NCBI GenBank assembly: GCA_024752435.1 | Contig: CP103032.1 | Span: 1,116,001 to 1,180,000, forward strand | Origin: Allantophomopsis cytisporea | Lineage: Eukaryota; Ascomycota; Leotiomycetes; Phacidiales; Phacidiaceae | Direction of reading: 5' to 3' | DNA: 64,000 nt | In this document: positions 11,280 to 23,942 of the stretch, piece by piece | Layout: each line of letters starts with the position of its first letter | Numbering within the stretch: the first letter of the stretch is position 1 | Notes under the pieces: generated by a model | Seen by the model: only the letters and a program-made list of their open reading frames with translations | Database searches by the model: none | What the model was told of the DNA's origin: nothing | Made by a program: the position numbers and the translations under genes

Positions 11280-12856
11280 CTTTGTGAGGGCGTAAGGATG
11301 ATGTGCTGTAGTGGTGTAGGGTAGAGTGTGTATGAGAGGAGAACCGGTGGAGACAGTGAAGCCTACCGGTCAGAAGAATAAAGTTGGGTAGTATTACAAC
11401 CGATGTTTTTTTGCGAAGCTCTGAAAAAGAGGAGCGACGTTGTTTTGAAGAAAAGAGATATAGTCTTTTTTGGTCTTCTCGAGGAAGGAAAGAAAAAAGA
11501 GAAAAGCTTGTACAAGGTATGCAAGTAATGGACAGATGAAGTGGTGAGGCGTGTATCGAAAAATGAGGATGGGAGAAGAAAGGTAAACAAGATGGCAACG
11601 CTATATGACTGCTGGGAACCGCCGAAGAGAGGTGAACCGTGTTAAACTCCAAGTCGTGGTGGGTCAGAGGCTCATTGATTTGGGTATTTTTCGAAGTGCT
11701 GAACAAAAGAAATCGAGTAGTAGGTCGTGAACAGTAGAAAAGGGGACTGAGAGTCCAGGAAGGAAAGAAGAAGGTTCGTTATGTTGACATGGGAAAGAAG
11801 TATTGTTGTATATAGAACGAATGGTCAAGGCTCGAAGATGAACCTGAAGCGAATAAGTTGATGAAGCTGCCTGGGTTTGAAGCTGTAGCGTGAATGCACG
11901 ACGTACTCAGACCGCCGTCCAACTTCCGGGAACGTCGAGTCTGATATGAGCTTTTGGCACAGTCGATGCAGCTTATCTGAAGGGTGACTGATCGCTCAAT
12001 GTATTTGTCTTTGGTTGATGGGGAGCGGGAAGCTTGGTGTGACTATAATCTGTCTCTCATGCAGAGTGTCGAACTTAATGAGTCTGCTGATATATATTTC
12101 GATGGTGACCGTTGGAGGAAAAGAACAGCAACTGGAGATAAACGTCTGATCTTGTCTCTCTTTGATGTAGATGTCTTAATGTCTGGTCGAGTCGAGGATG
12201 GATGAGGTTGTGACGGATTGAAGGGGGGAGCACGATGAAACAGATGGTTCGTAGATAAGAAGCCTTGGAAGGCGTTCGAGGAATTGATTCGGATGGTGAG
12301 AGCTATTAGGGAGGAAGAGCGAGAGAGAGAGGAAGAGAGAAGTTGCGTTCACTAGGACGGAGGAGGAGAATGAGGGGTTTTGAAGTCTGGAACAGCTGTT
12401 GGATAGTGTTCGCGGCTTTGGAATGTTGTTGCTTTGTTTGGCAACGTCTCGTGTTGATAGGCGGGTTATTGGGATGACGCGAGGTTCGTTTGTTGCGAGA
12501 TATGGAGACGGAGATGGTCGGAGATTCGAGGAATTGAGGCGATGATGATGATGATGATGATGATGGTGAGATGGCGACGAGCTTTTGAGAGGGATGAAGG
12601 AGAAGAGGGAAGAGTGAGAAGGAAAAGCGGTGCGAAAGACGATAGATGTAGCCAGTCCAATATCGTACGCAACTTTTGATGGTGTGATTTGAGATGAGGA
12701 AGATAGAAGAGAAGAAGAGGTGAGAAGGGAGTAGATTGATGTATGACTTTGGGGCCTTGGGCGTTTGGCTTTTGGAGGAGTGGATGGGCTAGCTAGGTGA
12801 TTGGAAGTATGACTGTGAGTTGAGGGAGGGGGGGAAAGGGAAGGGTGTGCGTGTAC
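11280..12856 (-). promoter_or_regulatory. Upstream region and probable long 5' leader of the kinase gene
   Basis: On the kinase strand this region is strongly pyrimidine-rich (the plus strand shows GA-rich runs), as is common in promoters and leaders of regulatory genes in filamentous fungi. Several short upstream ORFs occur on the minus strand, for example an ATG at 11706 whose frame overlaps the kinase start and one at 11590. They could act as uORFs if the leader extends that far. No other gene is supported. Confidence 0.5.
12541..12565. repeat. (GAT)n trinucleotide microsatellite
   Basis: About eight uninterrupted copies of GAT, in the upstream region of the kinase gene; not in a supported reading frame. 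Confidence 0.95.
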
Positions 12857-12928
12857 TGAGTGAGTGAGTGAGTGAGTGAGTGAGTGAGTGAGTGAGTGAC
12901 AGACAGACAGACAGACAGAGTGAGTGAG
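12857..12928. repeat. Compound tetranucleotide microsatellite (TGAG)n-(GACA)n
   Basis: About ten tandem copies of TGAG run directly into about five copies of GACA and then return to TGAG. Likely to be length-polymorphic between strains. Confidence 0.97.
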
Positions 12929-13281
12929 AGAGATTGACTAGAGAGGGTGCAATGGTGCCTGTGCACGACAGGTGTACAGATGTGTACCGTAAGAGTGGAG
13001 TGGGCACCGTGGCACAGTAGGAATCGTGTCTGTTAGAAGGCTATCTGAGGCTATTATTCTACGTATGTACTATGTATGTATGAGCAACAGACAATCGAAT
13101 GCGAGATAATTTGGAGGGAGAGGAGGGGGGCGCCGGGGGGTGTGGATCTTGAGAGTAGAGGGGTACGTAGTAGCCGGGCGTCATGGGTTTGAGTGGACTG
13201 TGTGTAGAGTGTGTCGAGTGAGTGATTAGTCAGAGGTTAGATGTATTCTATGTACCTCTTCTATTCTTCTATTCTTCTATG

Positions 13282-13315
13282 TACATACATACATACATAC
13301 ATACATACATACATA
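13282..13315. repeat. (TACA)n tetranucleotide microsatellite
   Basis: About eight copies of a TACA unit, preceded by three copies of a CTATTCTT-like unit at 13259-13280. Confidence 0.96.
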
Positions 13316-13590
13316 CTCTGCTACGTGGGAGGGATGGTTGCGGAGGAGAGAGGACCAGGTGGAAGTGCGTGAGAATGCGTAACCATTGTGAATTATCACA
13401 TAAATATGCGTAGAGATGAGTAAATGTGGATAAAAGGTGGATGGATCTAGCCAGATGAGGTGTATGATGTGGATGATTGTGTATGAGCACGGAAATATTA
13501 CTGGGGATATGGCTGTACATTGGGCGAAGATTGAGTGGATTAAATGATGATCGGATGATGGGATGATGGGATTGACGACGATGGAGATAG

Positions 13591-13682
13591 GCACAACAGG
13601 CACAACAGGCACAACAAGATACTCCACGATGATAGTCACGATAACCAGTCCTAGTCCAGTCCAGTCCAGTCCAGTCCAGTCC
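13591..13682. repeat. Two minisatellite-like runs: 9-mer x3 and (CCAGT)n
   Basis: Three tandem copies of the 9-mer GCACAACAG at 13591-13616, then, about 40 bp on, about five copies of CCAGT at 13656-13682. Both are perfect or nearly so, suggesting recent slippage. Confidence 0.9.
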
Positions 13683-15027
13683 CAGTGTACATACACTTAT
13701 TCAATGGTTATTTTTACCGCTCACTCCGCTTCTACGTATCTATTTGCTTGCACGCACGCAATCAATGCCTTCTTTGACTTTCATCCATCTACTGCGTACA
13801 CATCACAGTCATAGGTCACAGTCCTGTTCTTCTTTCCATTCTCCTCCCTCTTCAATCCTCATTCGTACAACTCAAGTCTCATCCATCGACTCGGTGACTA
13901 TGCCTACAACTATACACAGTACTGTACATGGCTGACCCATCTAAAACTGGTGAGATGGTCTGGACAACATGCTCTCTCTCTCTCTCTCTCCACTGGATAT
14001 GCCAAGGCAAGGCAAAGAGGTCGGTAAATGTCTCTAGGTGATATCTAGGTAAGGTCGAGGCGCGCAGCGTGCAGGCGACCGCCATAAACTTCCCTGCCAT
14101 GCCATAATCCGCCAGTGGAACGCTGGTGTGGTGTGAGTGTTGTCTCTTTGGATTGGTAAACTGAGAAGAATGGGCACTGCCCGGTACCATGGTTGGTAGT
14201 CGGGATGACTAACTTTGACCGTTTTGGAAAGAAGAACCAAAATAAACGGAAAAGGAAAAGGAAAAGGAAATTGAATAATAAATGGGCATAAAGAACATTC
14301 ATGAATATTCTAATTGAATGCGGTCATTTTGTCATCGTTGGTTATAATATCTCCTGCAACAGAATATCGAACAAAAAGAAAATGTTCCAATCATATTTAT
14401 TCAGTTATTGAAAAAATGTAGGCAATTTTTAAGGATGTATGATGAGTAGGGAATATCGAGATCTGTTTCACTCGTTTCCTTTCTACATCCTCCGTCCTCC
14501 GTCCTCCGGAAAAATATACAAAAACCAAAATAAAAAAACAAAAACTTCTTGTGACTTCATAAGGATGTATGGTTAATTTGACATTTGACTTGGTCTGACT
14601 TTGATCTAACTTGGGATGTGTGCATGTAAACAAGATTGGAGTGATCAACAAAATACACAACAAAGCGTCAAGAGACCCTTGAAGCTTTTGGTGCTCGGTG
14701 CTTGGGGCGTGGAGCGTGGTGCTTGGTGCTTGATTACTCGAGACCCTTGAGCCCTTGAGGAGGCAGTGTGATTACAGAGGCCATAAATCTTATTCAACAA
14801 ACAGTCATCATTAGCCAGTCAGACCTCCACGATACCCGTTTACCCATACTATTATTGCTTAGACAGCAACGCCGCTTTATTCACAGACCCTTCTACCACA
14901 TTCCACATCCAAAAGGCCAACCTAAAGGCAGCTCAGCTCAGCTCAAACTTTGGCCTTACCTTTTTGCCTTTCACTTCGAATTCGTGATGCACGTTCACAC
15001 TTCACACGCCCTCACACTCAACTCAAC

Positions 15028-15031
15028 TCTT

Positions 15032-15076
<45 letters not shown>

Positions 15077-15080
15077 CTGA
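15028..15080. repeat. (CT)n microsatellite with regular TATC interruptions
   Basis: A higher-order unit of roughly 12 bp (TCTCTCTCTCTA) repeats about four times, so it is a compound repeat rather than a plain dinucleotide run. A second, shorter CT run lies at 13972-13991. Confidence 0.92.
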
Positions 15081-16074
15081 GTCTCAACATTGGGAGACAA
15101 CATTATTACCCACTCATCATCGAATAAAAATATCCAGCACAGACGCGTACATTTTCTAAGAATGTGTTATTTGTCTCTCCGATCTCCGATGATGGAAACG
15201 ATGATACCCCATAATTTTCATGTATGTAGTACAGCAGCCTTAATACCTGACCAAGGGACATCATACATGAGTGATTCTGTCCACTCATAACTTGCTGAGC
15301 TTCACTGCCGCAACATGCACAACTCCCTTTTCAGGAATATACGGTATTCATCCCTCCAGTTGTGCATATTCTGTCTGCTGTCTGCTGTCTGTCTCTCTGT
15401 CTCTCTGTCTCTCCTTTCCGGCCCCCTTCTCCTTCACCTATCACCGCACATCTGCATCTGCATCTGCATTACATTACATTTACATACCTTTCGCATATGT
15501 AACACTTCCGTCGACTGGTGGACTGACCACCAAGCATTGCCAATGGTCTCGATAGTCTTGCCGCATCAAACACAAGAAAGCCCTGGGGGGGAAAGTTAGA
15601 GGAGCAGTTTTGGAATAAAAAGTAGTGGCACGGTAACCCACGCGTGCAACTATTCAAAGTATCGTAGCAATGTTTTGTTCTAGCTGGCGCGCGCGCGCTC
15701 TCTCTCGACCAAATGACCTTCCCTTGCTGCCCCATCTTGTACTTACGATGTACTTCCCCTCAGAATCGTAAATGTACTTTGTACGTAGTACCTCAAGAGT
15801 GGCTATCCGTACCTGAGCCAGGCCATCGTCGAGTAATCTGCCACAACGCCCTACAAACTTCCACAAGGCACATCCCCATACTTCTTTCTACTCAAGTTGG
15901 CTCTCGTTCACTCGCTCGCTCGCGTTTAAGCCATGCGGCGGGCAGTTCGGCATCCCCCAAGAACAGCAGCAATTGAAGGCGAAAAAGAAGAAGTTTCAAT
16001 AGTCGTCGTAATGCCGCAATTGGACATGTGGTCAGCTTTCCATCATATTTCGAAGGGCGTGGAAGGAGAGACGC

Positions 16075-16112
16075 CTGAAGCTTGAAGCTTGAAGCTTGGA
16101 AGCTTGGAAGCC
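16075..16112. repeat. Tandem AAGCTTG-type repeat
   Basis: Five closely spaced AAGCTT hexamers: unit GAAGCTT repeated, the last two copies expanded by one G. Because AAGCTT is self-complementary, the array can also form short hairpins. Confidence 0.85.
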
Positions 16113-19100
16113 CGGGTCACCAAAGTGAAATCGGAAATAGTCATCGCATGTTTCCATATCCGTCGAAATGGCCATGCCGTGCCAATCGAGAACCCCAGAA
16201 TTGGGGAGTGCACCAACTTAGCTCGGGGAAGTATGACAGGCAAATCATTCGCCATAACTCGCCATTACTCGCCATAACCGTAAAAGAGAAAGGGTCTTGT
16301 GACACAATTCTTCCCACGAAACAAGCAGAGAGGATCCAAAGTCCCCTTCTGTCGTCCTCTTCGCTCTTCCTCTGTGTAGGTAGTTTCTGTACGTTGTACG
16401 ACGAAGTTATGACACTCTGTCCTTCATTCAGAATAACGTGATGTACGCGCAATGTTTCGACATGACCAAGAATACGAAACATCTCCTACTAGCTACACAA
16501 TAACTTGCTCCCAATGCGCTCAGCTACTCAAAACGCAAATCAGCTCATTTCTATCGTGATTGGAAAGTTCTTTTTATATCCCCATTCCTCAGTACTTATC
16601 CTGACTCTCGCTCATCTCATTACCATCCGTGCCTTGTAGCGGTTCCCCCTTCCCCGCCTGATCCGCTATGATCGACTGTTGCTGAAACCCCCTTGCGACG
16701 GAGAATATGCCACTGCATGCATGCCACCTGTTCGAATAATAATGCAGTAACGCCCGGGGGGAGGGCCTTTGAAAGACAGGTTTGGGGATCATAGGTACCT
16801 GATGCTGCTTGCCTGAGGGCTTGACTCTGTTTTCGTGAACCTAGCATTCTAGGCTTGTTTTCGGGATGGAAAAGGCCCTGATGGAACCTGAGGATATTCA
16901 CATCTGTATGTAGGTAGGTACTTAGTATGTAAGTAGAGAATAATGACTTGGAGGACTAGAGCATGCAATTTCGAACCAATTGAACTGAAAACGATTCTGC
17001 ATTCAGGATCCTCCACGCTCTCAAACACAACATGTTTATTTTAGATATCTAGATGCGTTACTGAAGAACTTGACCGTTCCCACGTTATGATGTTAGCAAC
17101 ATCCTCAACGGCCCACCATATTGACTTCAACCATGCGAGTCCCTTTGACGTTGAAGCAAGAAGCGCTCCCTGGCCACAGTCCTGCCCAGCCAGAGCAGAT
17201 TGCTTTCGAAGAAGCCCTTTGCATTCAGTGGACGAAAAGGCTGCATACCCAGCAGACATTTCATTAAATCTAAGCAGCTATGCGCCTATCATCCCCAAGC
17301 GCCCTACACCCACCCCCCTCTCCGCGAACGAGCATTGCATCTGTTCCAACGGGCTGCCTACATGCTCGAATGGGCCACGAGAGGCACGACCAGTGAGACC
17401 TCTGTATCAGCTTCTGCCCCAGCGACGTAGAGCAGAGAAGAGAGCCCTTTGATTCTTCCTAACTGTCTTGTCGCCCCGCCGTCGCCAGGAGGACAAATCG
17501 AATTGATTCCGCTGCTTGCTGGTTGTTTTCATGCTGGATGGAAGGATGATGGGGTTTCATTACTCTATTCATTATGCCTGCGAGGATCTCGGGTCGTTGA
17601 GCGTCATCCATCTTCTGCTGTCTGCTTCATCTATGATTGATCGTCACCGCCTTGCTTGATTGCCTTCCGTTTTCGAGTGCTTATTGACGAGGAATGGCTG
17701 TTATGCTGTTCATGTTCATTGCTGCGGTCAAGTCAGACAATTCAGAGCTGCAGTGGTGGAATGATGTTGTTCTCGTTGCTGCTATGTGTGCACGTTGCTG
17801 CATAGCTATCAGCACAGCTATCAGAGTAACTTTATGCTTGTTGAAATCAATCAAATACAGAACAAATGTCGAGGCGGGAAAATATGATGGTCAGATACTT
17901 ACTTGTGGTATACACAAAGATGTGCTGCTGCGTACTCGAAGTATATGCATTGTGTATGTATGTCATATGTATGAGTTTGGGGGAGGGTGATGGTCCCTTC
18001 AACATCATTCTATCATTGTCCCTGGCATAGAAGTATCAGTCAGGAAGTTCAATGTATATTGAAGCATCAGACATATATCTCATCGTGCTTGGAAGCAGCT
18101 TCACTTTGAACATCATTATCCTTACTGTCTGTACTCACAAATACTACCTTCAAGTTGCATCGCGTGTTAATGAGGTTGCTATGCCCTGATCCCAATTCCC
18201 ATCCAAATCACCCCAAGCATAAATCAATCGACAGCTCAAAAAATCCCCCGCGTCTCAGACGTTGTGCAACCTTCCGCATGAACTGTATGACCACACTCAT
18301 CGCCATAACAACACAGTGACAGGAAGTCAAGATAACTAAACGACTTTATCCTTGCATCTGTGAGTTTTTATGTTCACCACCCCTCGAGCATACATAAAGG
18401 ATATCGTCCGGGTCGTTGGTCTTCCATCGGATTCCGTGCATCTCTATGAATCCAACTCTCCCTGTCGTGTATAAACTTCAGTAAAATAAAAATAAAAACC
18501 TAAGAGGCCAGCCAGTGCTCTACTACCAGGTCAGCCAAGTAGGCAAATGACCCTCGGCCCCTCCACAATCGATATCCACGTCCCGCATTCAGCAGCTCGA
18601 GCCCAGCGGGGAAGCACCCGTGGCATCTCTGGCGCTCGCCTGGAACCCCACATATTCATTTACTGCGTATGTAATGCGCACCCAAGCTCTCTTCAACACT
18701 GGTACCGCGTACTGAATGACACCTCGTGGTACACAAGTGGCAGTCAATCGCTCCCTTCTCTTGCTCTTCAACCAATGCACACTCGGCGGTGAGCGAGAAA
18801 CCACTCCCCAAACAATCACAACAACATCCCCAGGTGTCTTCCATGAACAAATAATCGCAGAGCCACAACTGCAAGGTCGAGTCCAGCCACTCCTCTCTCT
18901 CGCTCTTCTCTTTAACACGCCTCTTTCAATGCATATATACAATGAATCTTAATGCTTGCACCACTTGCGTTCAGAAGCAGCACTTGCACAGTCTCCACGG
19001 ACACACTGCCACGCTCACACGTCGTTAGCTCTATGCAGCTCATCCTTCTAGCCTCCATCTTATCTCTGTGCCTGAACAGCCCAGCTTGGCCTCGTCGCTG

Positions 19101-19900
19101 GCCTATTCTATGGCCTAGAATATACATACATGTACGATAATGGAGACGCTTGGGTGTGAACGTGCAGCCGTTCAGGCTCGTGGCCTCCTCGTAACACATC
19201 CCGCTGTGGACCTCCAACCAATTCCCTATGGCCTCATCGAAGCCAACACTGCTGCAAGTCCAAGGGATCCCTCTCGTCCCATACGAAAAAGGTACCAGTA
19301 AGGCTGTCCGAAAAATCAGAGATTTTTCACTGCAGTATCGTGCATGTTCTTTTTTATACACCGCCAGCATAACTTGGCTGTATTATTGTTGTAATTTGTA
19401 TTGCGGTGACATCGTGCCTTTTCTTCTCCTCTGAGATTTCACTCTCTACGTCCGTATTGACCGAAAACAGCAGGAAGGGAAGAACAACAACTGAACACAA
19501 ACGACATCGGGAAGGGCCACGGCACAGAATTCAAAGACTCTGTACCGTGTCCACCTGTACAAATACATCACCAGAAACGAAACAAAGCCTCAGCTCCGCC
19601 AAAGGTGATTCACTTCCCCTCAGATCTACCGAAGCGAGTACCCGCAACAATGCGATAAGGACTCCTGAGACGCCATTGTGGAAAGCTTCCCTTGGCCCAA
19701 GACTCTCCGATATCGTGAGTACAGAACAGAGTATGGAAAGAAGCATAGAAACGAAAACCCACCCAAAATCAGATTCCACGCTTCTGCACGTCTATCACAT
19801 CGCATCCCATGAGTAAAGCGGGTCAAGATCCCACTAAACCGTCTTTGTGCTGCTTCATATTTCAAAGGCCTCTTTTATGGCAATCCTCGCTCGGTCTCTG

Positions 19901-22900
19901 AGCGGAACTCTCAACCTGAGTTCACCGCTTTTTGTGAACATTGATGGTTATGCGTGTAGGGGTTCGCTGCTCGTCAGGAATCATCCAACATGCCCCTCGG
20001 ATGAGTCCAGTGAGTTGTCATCTGATCATGACCTCTTTTTTCTTTTGTTAATGTCAATTGAGATGTCAAAGGTGGATGCTTAAGGACTGAGCAGTTTATC
20101 TATCGTCAGATTCTTGATCATCAATATTGATCGCCCACATCGGTTCCGAGAAAACTCCGTATAGCATCACAAGCCACGGATTTGTTAAACGGGTGAGCGA
20201 TAAGGCCAGCACAAGATTTCGATTGGTAAAAAGGTTTGTTCTTTAAACTCAATTACTGTTCGCAGAAAATTCCAAACTAAGAGACGATTTCTCTGCCTCT
20301 TATCAAGTTATCTATTATCTTCATTTAACTTTCCTTAGCTCAACCCACGTTTCCTTCGTCACTTCATTCCCAATGGGAGATCTCCAAAATATCAACCGAA
20401 GAGACGAAACCTTTGACTTTACAGGGAGAGGTGAGTCGAGTTCATATTACTACATCTCACCACCAAACAACGCACTCGGATCCACCTCTTAGTACTGATC
20501 ATCGTCGTCACACTCCGCGTGTCGAGACGTCAAAGCTCTGGTACACTCATCTTCCCAATCATCTAACTCTATCTGCTCATCACAACATACCAAGCATTCA
20601 AAAACTCTGTGTCAACTCCAATATCACGCGTCCTCATAGGTAATGATATCCATACTTCCCCAGCTTTCAGCAACTTCACCCTCGAACGACGCCATGACAC
20701 TGCACGGACTATCAGTGCCCATGACGTCTGTGAGGGGAGCTATTAACAGCTCATCGTCAATTATTGCCCTTCACTGTCGTCCCTCGTAAGCTCTGTAAGT
20801 TCCACGCTGAAGTTAAGCTTGAGCATTATCTCCCCCGCACGAGAATGTTGGCGAAATAGCGCTCTTTCTCGCAGCTCAGCTTTTTACCAGGAGAGTTGCT
20901 GAGTCTTGGCTCAAGACCTTGGCATGTCCCAGATTCGAGCTACCTCTTGACCATCTGCTCTGTGAACCATTCATCTTGTCGCTCCCTTTCTCCAGCTTTT
21001 GATGAAGCAGAAGCAGAAAGCCAAACGTGGCTTGCTTCAGGAATCTTACACTCAAGTGTAAACATCAAATTCACGGTTCTCTTCAATTTGGACTATAAAG
21101 TCTCTTTAGCTTATAAAGGACAAGTTATCCGTGAATGTATTGGGTTTCTCCTGGGTGTTTGGTATTAGCCACTAGATATCACATGCTCATAAAACAGCGG
21201 CGTGATATCAATATGGCTCACAGCACATGACTTGAGGGATGAAACGAAGGAGAAATTTGTTGAATGTTCAGCACCTCTTAATCATTAGGACCTGTCATTC
21301 GTGTCAGCTTAAACATCTGGTAGGGAAGACTATAGATAGCACAAGGAAGTTGTTGATAGATTTATCGGTTGTTGAAGATTGGTCATGGATACTATTGTGT
21401 AGATGTCGGCGGTTATGATGGAAACATGAATATATATCTTCATACTTCAGCTACAATTTGGCTGGTGAGAAGGACAGAAACTAATCTCAGACCCGAATTC
21501 TTCAAGTATAAATTACTCTTCCATTTTCAGCCAGACGTCGTAGTGATGTATACGATGTAACATTTTAAACGAACCAGCTCTTGATAAGTATCAGAAACTG
21601 AGGAGTATATCATGCCCACTAAGTAGGTGGGTCCGGACTCGTGACTTTAGCTGAGAGTCATCATATTCACAGTAAACGGCGTAAGTGATAAGATAAAGAA
21701 ACTTACTGATGCCAAGAATCCTGGAACTGCGGAAAGACCCTGTGCACAAAGTCACCTTGGATCTCAAGTGATGCATTCGTGCAGCAACAGGAAATGACAA
21801 ATGTTTCAGACCTTAGCTCTTGATCATAACCACCAGACATACTGGCGTCATAAAAAACGCACCATAACATCATATTCAAATTGTGTTTGGGAAAATACAA
21901 CCGAGGACAGGACTCACTTAAAGATTTGTAGTTCTGGTATAGTCTGATATGTCAATCTATATAACCTGTGTCAGTTTCATGGCTCTATAACGTACTAGCA
22001 ATGCGAGAAGAGCTATCGAGAATGTAGGATTCTCTTGATAGATGGTATGACTGCAAGACGTAGCAGAACCATATCCAAAGGTTCTCATGGTAAGATGAAA
22101 ACAAATCGTCAATTAATTCAAAGCCCTCGCATTATTGAATGTATATCTGCAGTCAAGTCCGCTCGAAATTTCTTCTATGCTTGTGATTCGTTACAAGAAT
22201 TGATAGGTGTATCAGATTCCTAGGATTGATCAGATCTAGTAGATATGGTTGGATCACATGTGTAACGACATATCATCCTTATTCGTACCGTTGATTGAAA
22301 CAATGAGATAAAGGAACCTCCCCAAGAGTCGATATTGTCCATCGTACGAATTGTGGATCTATGCTTCGAGCTAGCTTGATGTTGTGATATTTGATGGGTT
22401 TAGTTTTCAAGACTGAAACTCTCGCTGAACATATCAGGTTGATGGATCCTTATCAAGTGTTGAAAAAAACTCACATTTGAGGATGAGGCTTTTCAGAAGC
22501 GAGAGACTTCGAGTATAGATGCATGAGCCTCTGCTTTGAATTGTAGACAGATGTCTGATATTGCCTTTTGCAGAAAGCCGGTTCATACTGGTATGGGTAC
22601 TGGAAGTTCTGTACATTGAGTTAGTGAGATGTTGTAACCCGCAATCGTAACACTCTGAATATCTTTCCACAGATACCAGTCATTTAAGATAGATCATTGT
22701 CACTAGATTCCAGAAACAGATGGATGCGATATTTCGCAACATTATCTGATCCATCCATTTGATATGATAAAGGGGAACAACTTACAGAAGAACTGTGGTC
22801 TCACGTCTGAGAAGTCTTGTAGTCGTTATTTCAGAGTGTGGATCATACATTGCTATAATTTATAAGCTGACCAGGATCTCCTTCGAACTCACTCTTATAA

Positions 22901-23942
22901 TTAGCGTGTTATACAAACATGTCCTGATTTGCATAGATTTGTTCAACGTTAGATATGAGGAAGTGTTGATGCTGTTGGAAGGGTTCCAAGCTGTTGCGAA
23001 GTAGAGCCATCTTTGTGTGCCGAGATTGATAAAATCAGATTCTTTTGTTCACTTTTACTTCTTTCAGACTTGGAGGTGTATAGAAGGTATTAAGTTGCTC
23101 TAAGTGATGGGCTGCGACAAGGTATCTGGCGTAGTTAGTCGCGATCCAGCTCTTCTGAAACACGTGTGACTCTACAACAAATATGATGATCACGGTTTCT
23201 CGAGGTGCATAAAGGAGATCTGGTAGGGAAAGGTACCTTAGTTATCAGCTGGGACATATTTGTTTCAGATTTTCCGAAATGTTAACTGCGGTTTGTTGAA
23301 AGTTGGCTGACTACTTCAACAAAGTAGTCACCACCATCTGTATTCTTTTTGCAATTTTCCTCCAATAACATTTTTGCTGCTTTCCTTTTTGCTGATGAGA
23401 TTTATCAAAGCAATCAATCACAGCACTTTATTTGTTATTGCATCTTCGAACTATCAGCACAATCAAACAATGGTTAAGTAAGCTATGGGGCTTTGTATAC
23501 TCTTCACGTAGAATCATCCTCAGATATACTTGTTTTTATGTAGCATATTTGCAAGCTGTTCCGAAGTGAATTGGTAGATGAGCTCTTGAAATGATTTGCC
23601 TCTGAACATAGTCCTGTATGGCAAATTTAATTGGCAGAGAAGATAACACATAGACATACTAAAATAAATATAATAATTCAATTCAGACCGTCACATCCAT
23701 TTGTTCAATAGATCTTTAAGATAAGCACGATTCCATATGTTGACCTGATATTTTAGAGGATATATTCGGAGGCTTTGAAATGGAGAATGTGGTTTCGCGG
23801 ACCCCATTTACGTCACATCTCGTAAGACATAGCGTATCGACTCCACATTATCATTGTTCTATTTCAACTGCACAATCAACTCAACATTTTTGATTTACTT
23901 TTAATCTCAAAACAGAATACACGGATATCTAAACAATTCGCA
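19901..23942. other. Gene-free region, right part, AT-rich
   Basis: About 4 kb of AT-rich DNA before the fructosamine-kinase-like gene. Isolated exon-like fragments with good donors occur, for example a plus-strand ATG near 20372 running into GTGAGT at about 20430, and a minus-strand frame 21703-21900 ending at GTAAGT. I could not chain them into a longer protein. They may be chance, a decayed gene, or exons of a non-coding RNA. The last ~100 bp hold the promoter and leader of the next gene. Confidence 0.45.

Larger units (their letters stand above)
12929..19900. other. Gene-free region, left part, rich in simple repeats
   Basis: No convincing protein gene over about 7 kb. ORFs of up to 152 codons (18912-19370, minus) occur, but they overlap ORFs in other frames and show no domain or splice-consistent extension. 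The sequence contains microsatellites (listed separately), near-tandem stretches such as the GTGCTTGG-type copies around 14690-14735, and many short pyrimidine tracts. It may hold promoter elements of the kinase gene or non-coding transcripts, but I see no direct evidence for a transcript. Confidence 0.5.

Noticed and set aside
18912..19370. 152-codon ORF on the minus strand in the gene-free region
   Set aside because: Overlaps other ORFs on both strands, has no domain and odd composition; more likely chance.
20372..20640. Possible short gene starting with ATG near 20372 and a GTGAGT donor
   Set aside because: Joining candidate exons gave only about 40-45 codons before a stop; no longer product could be built.
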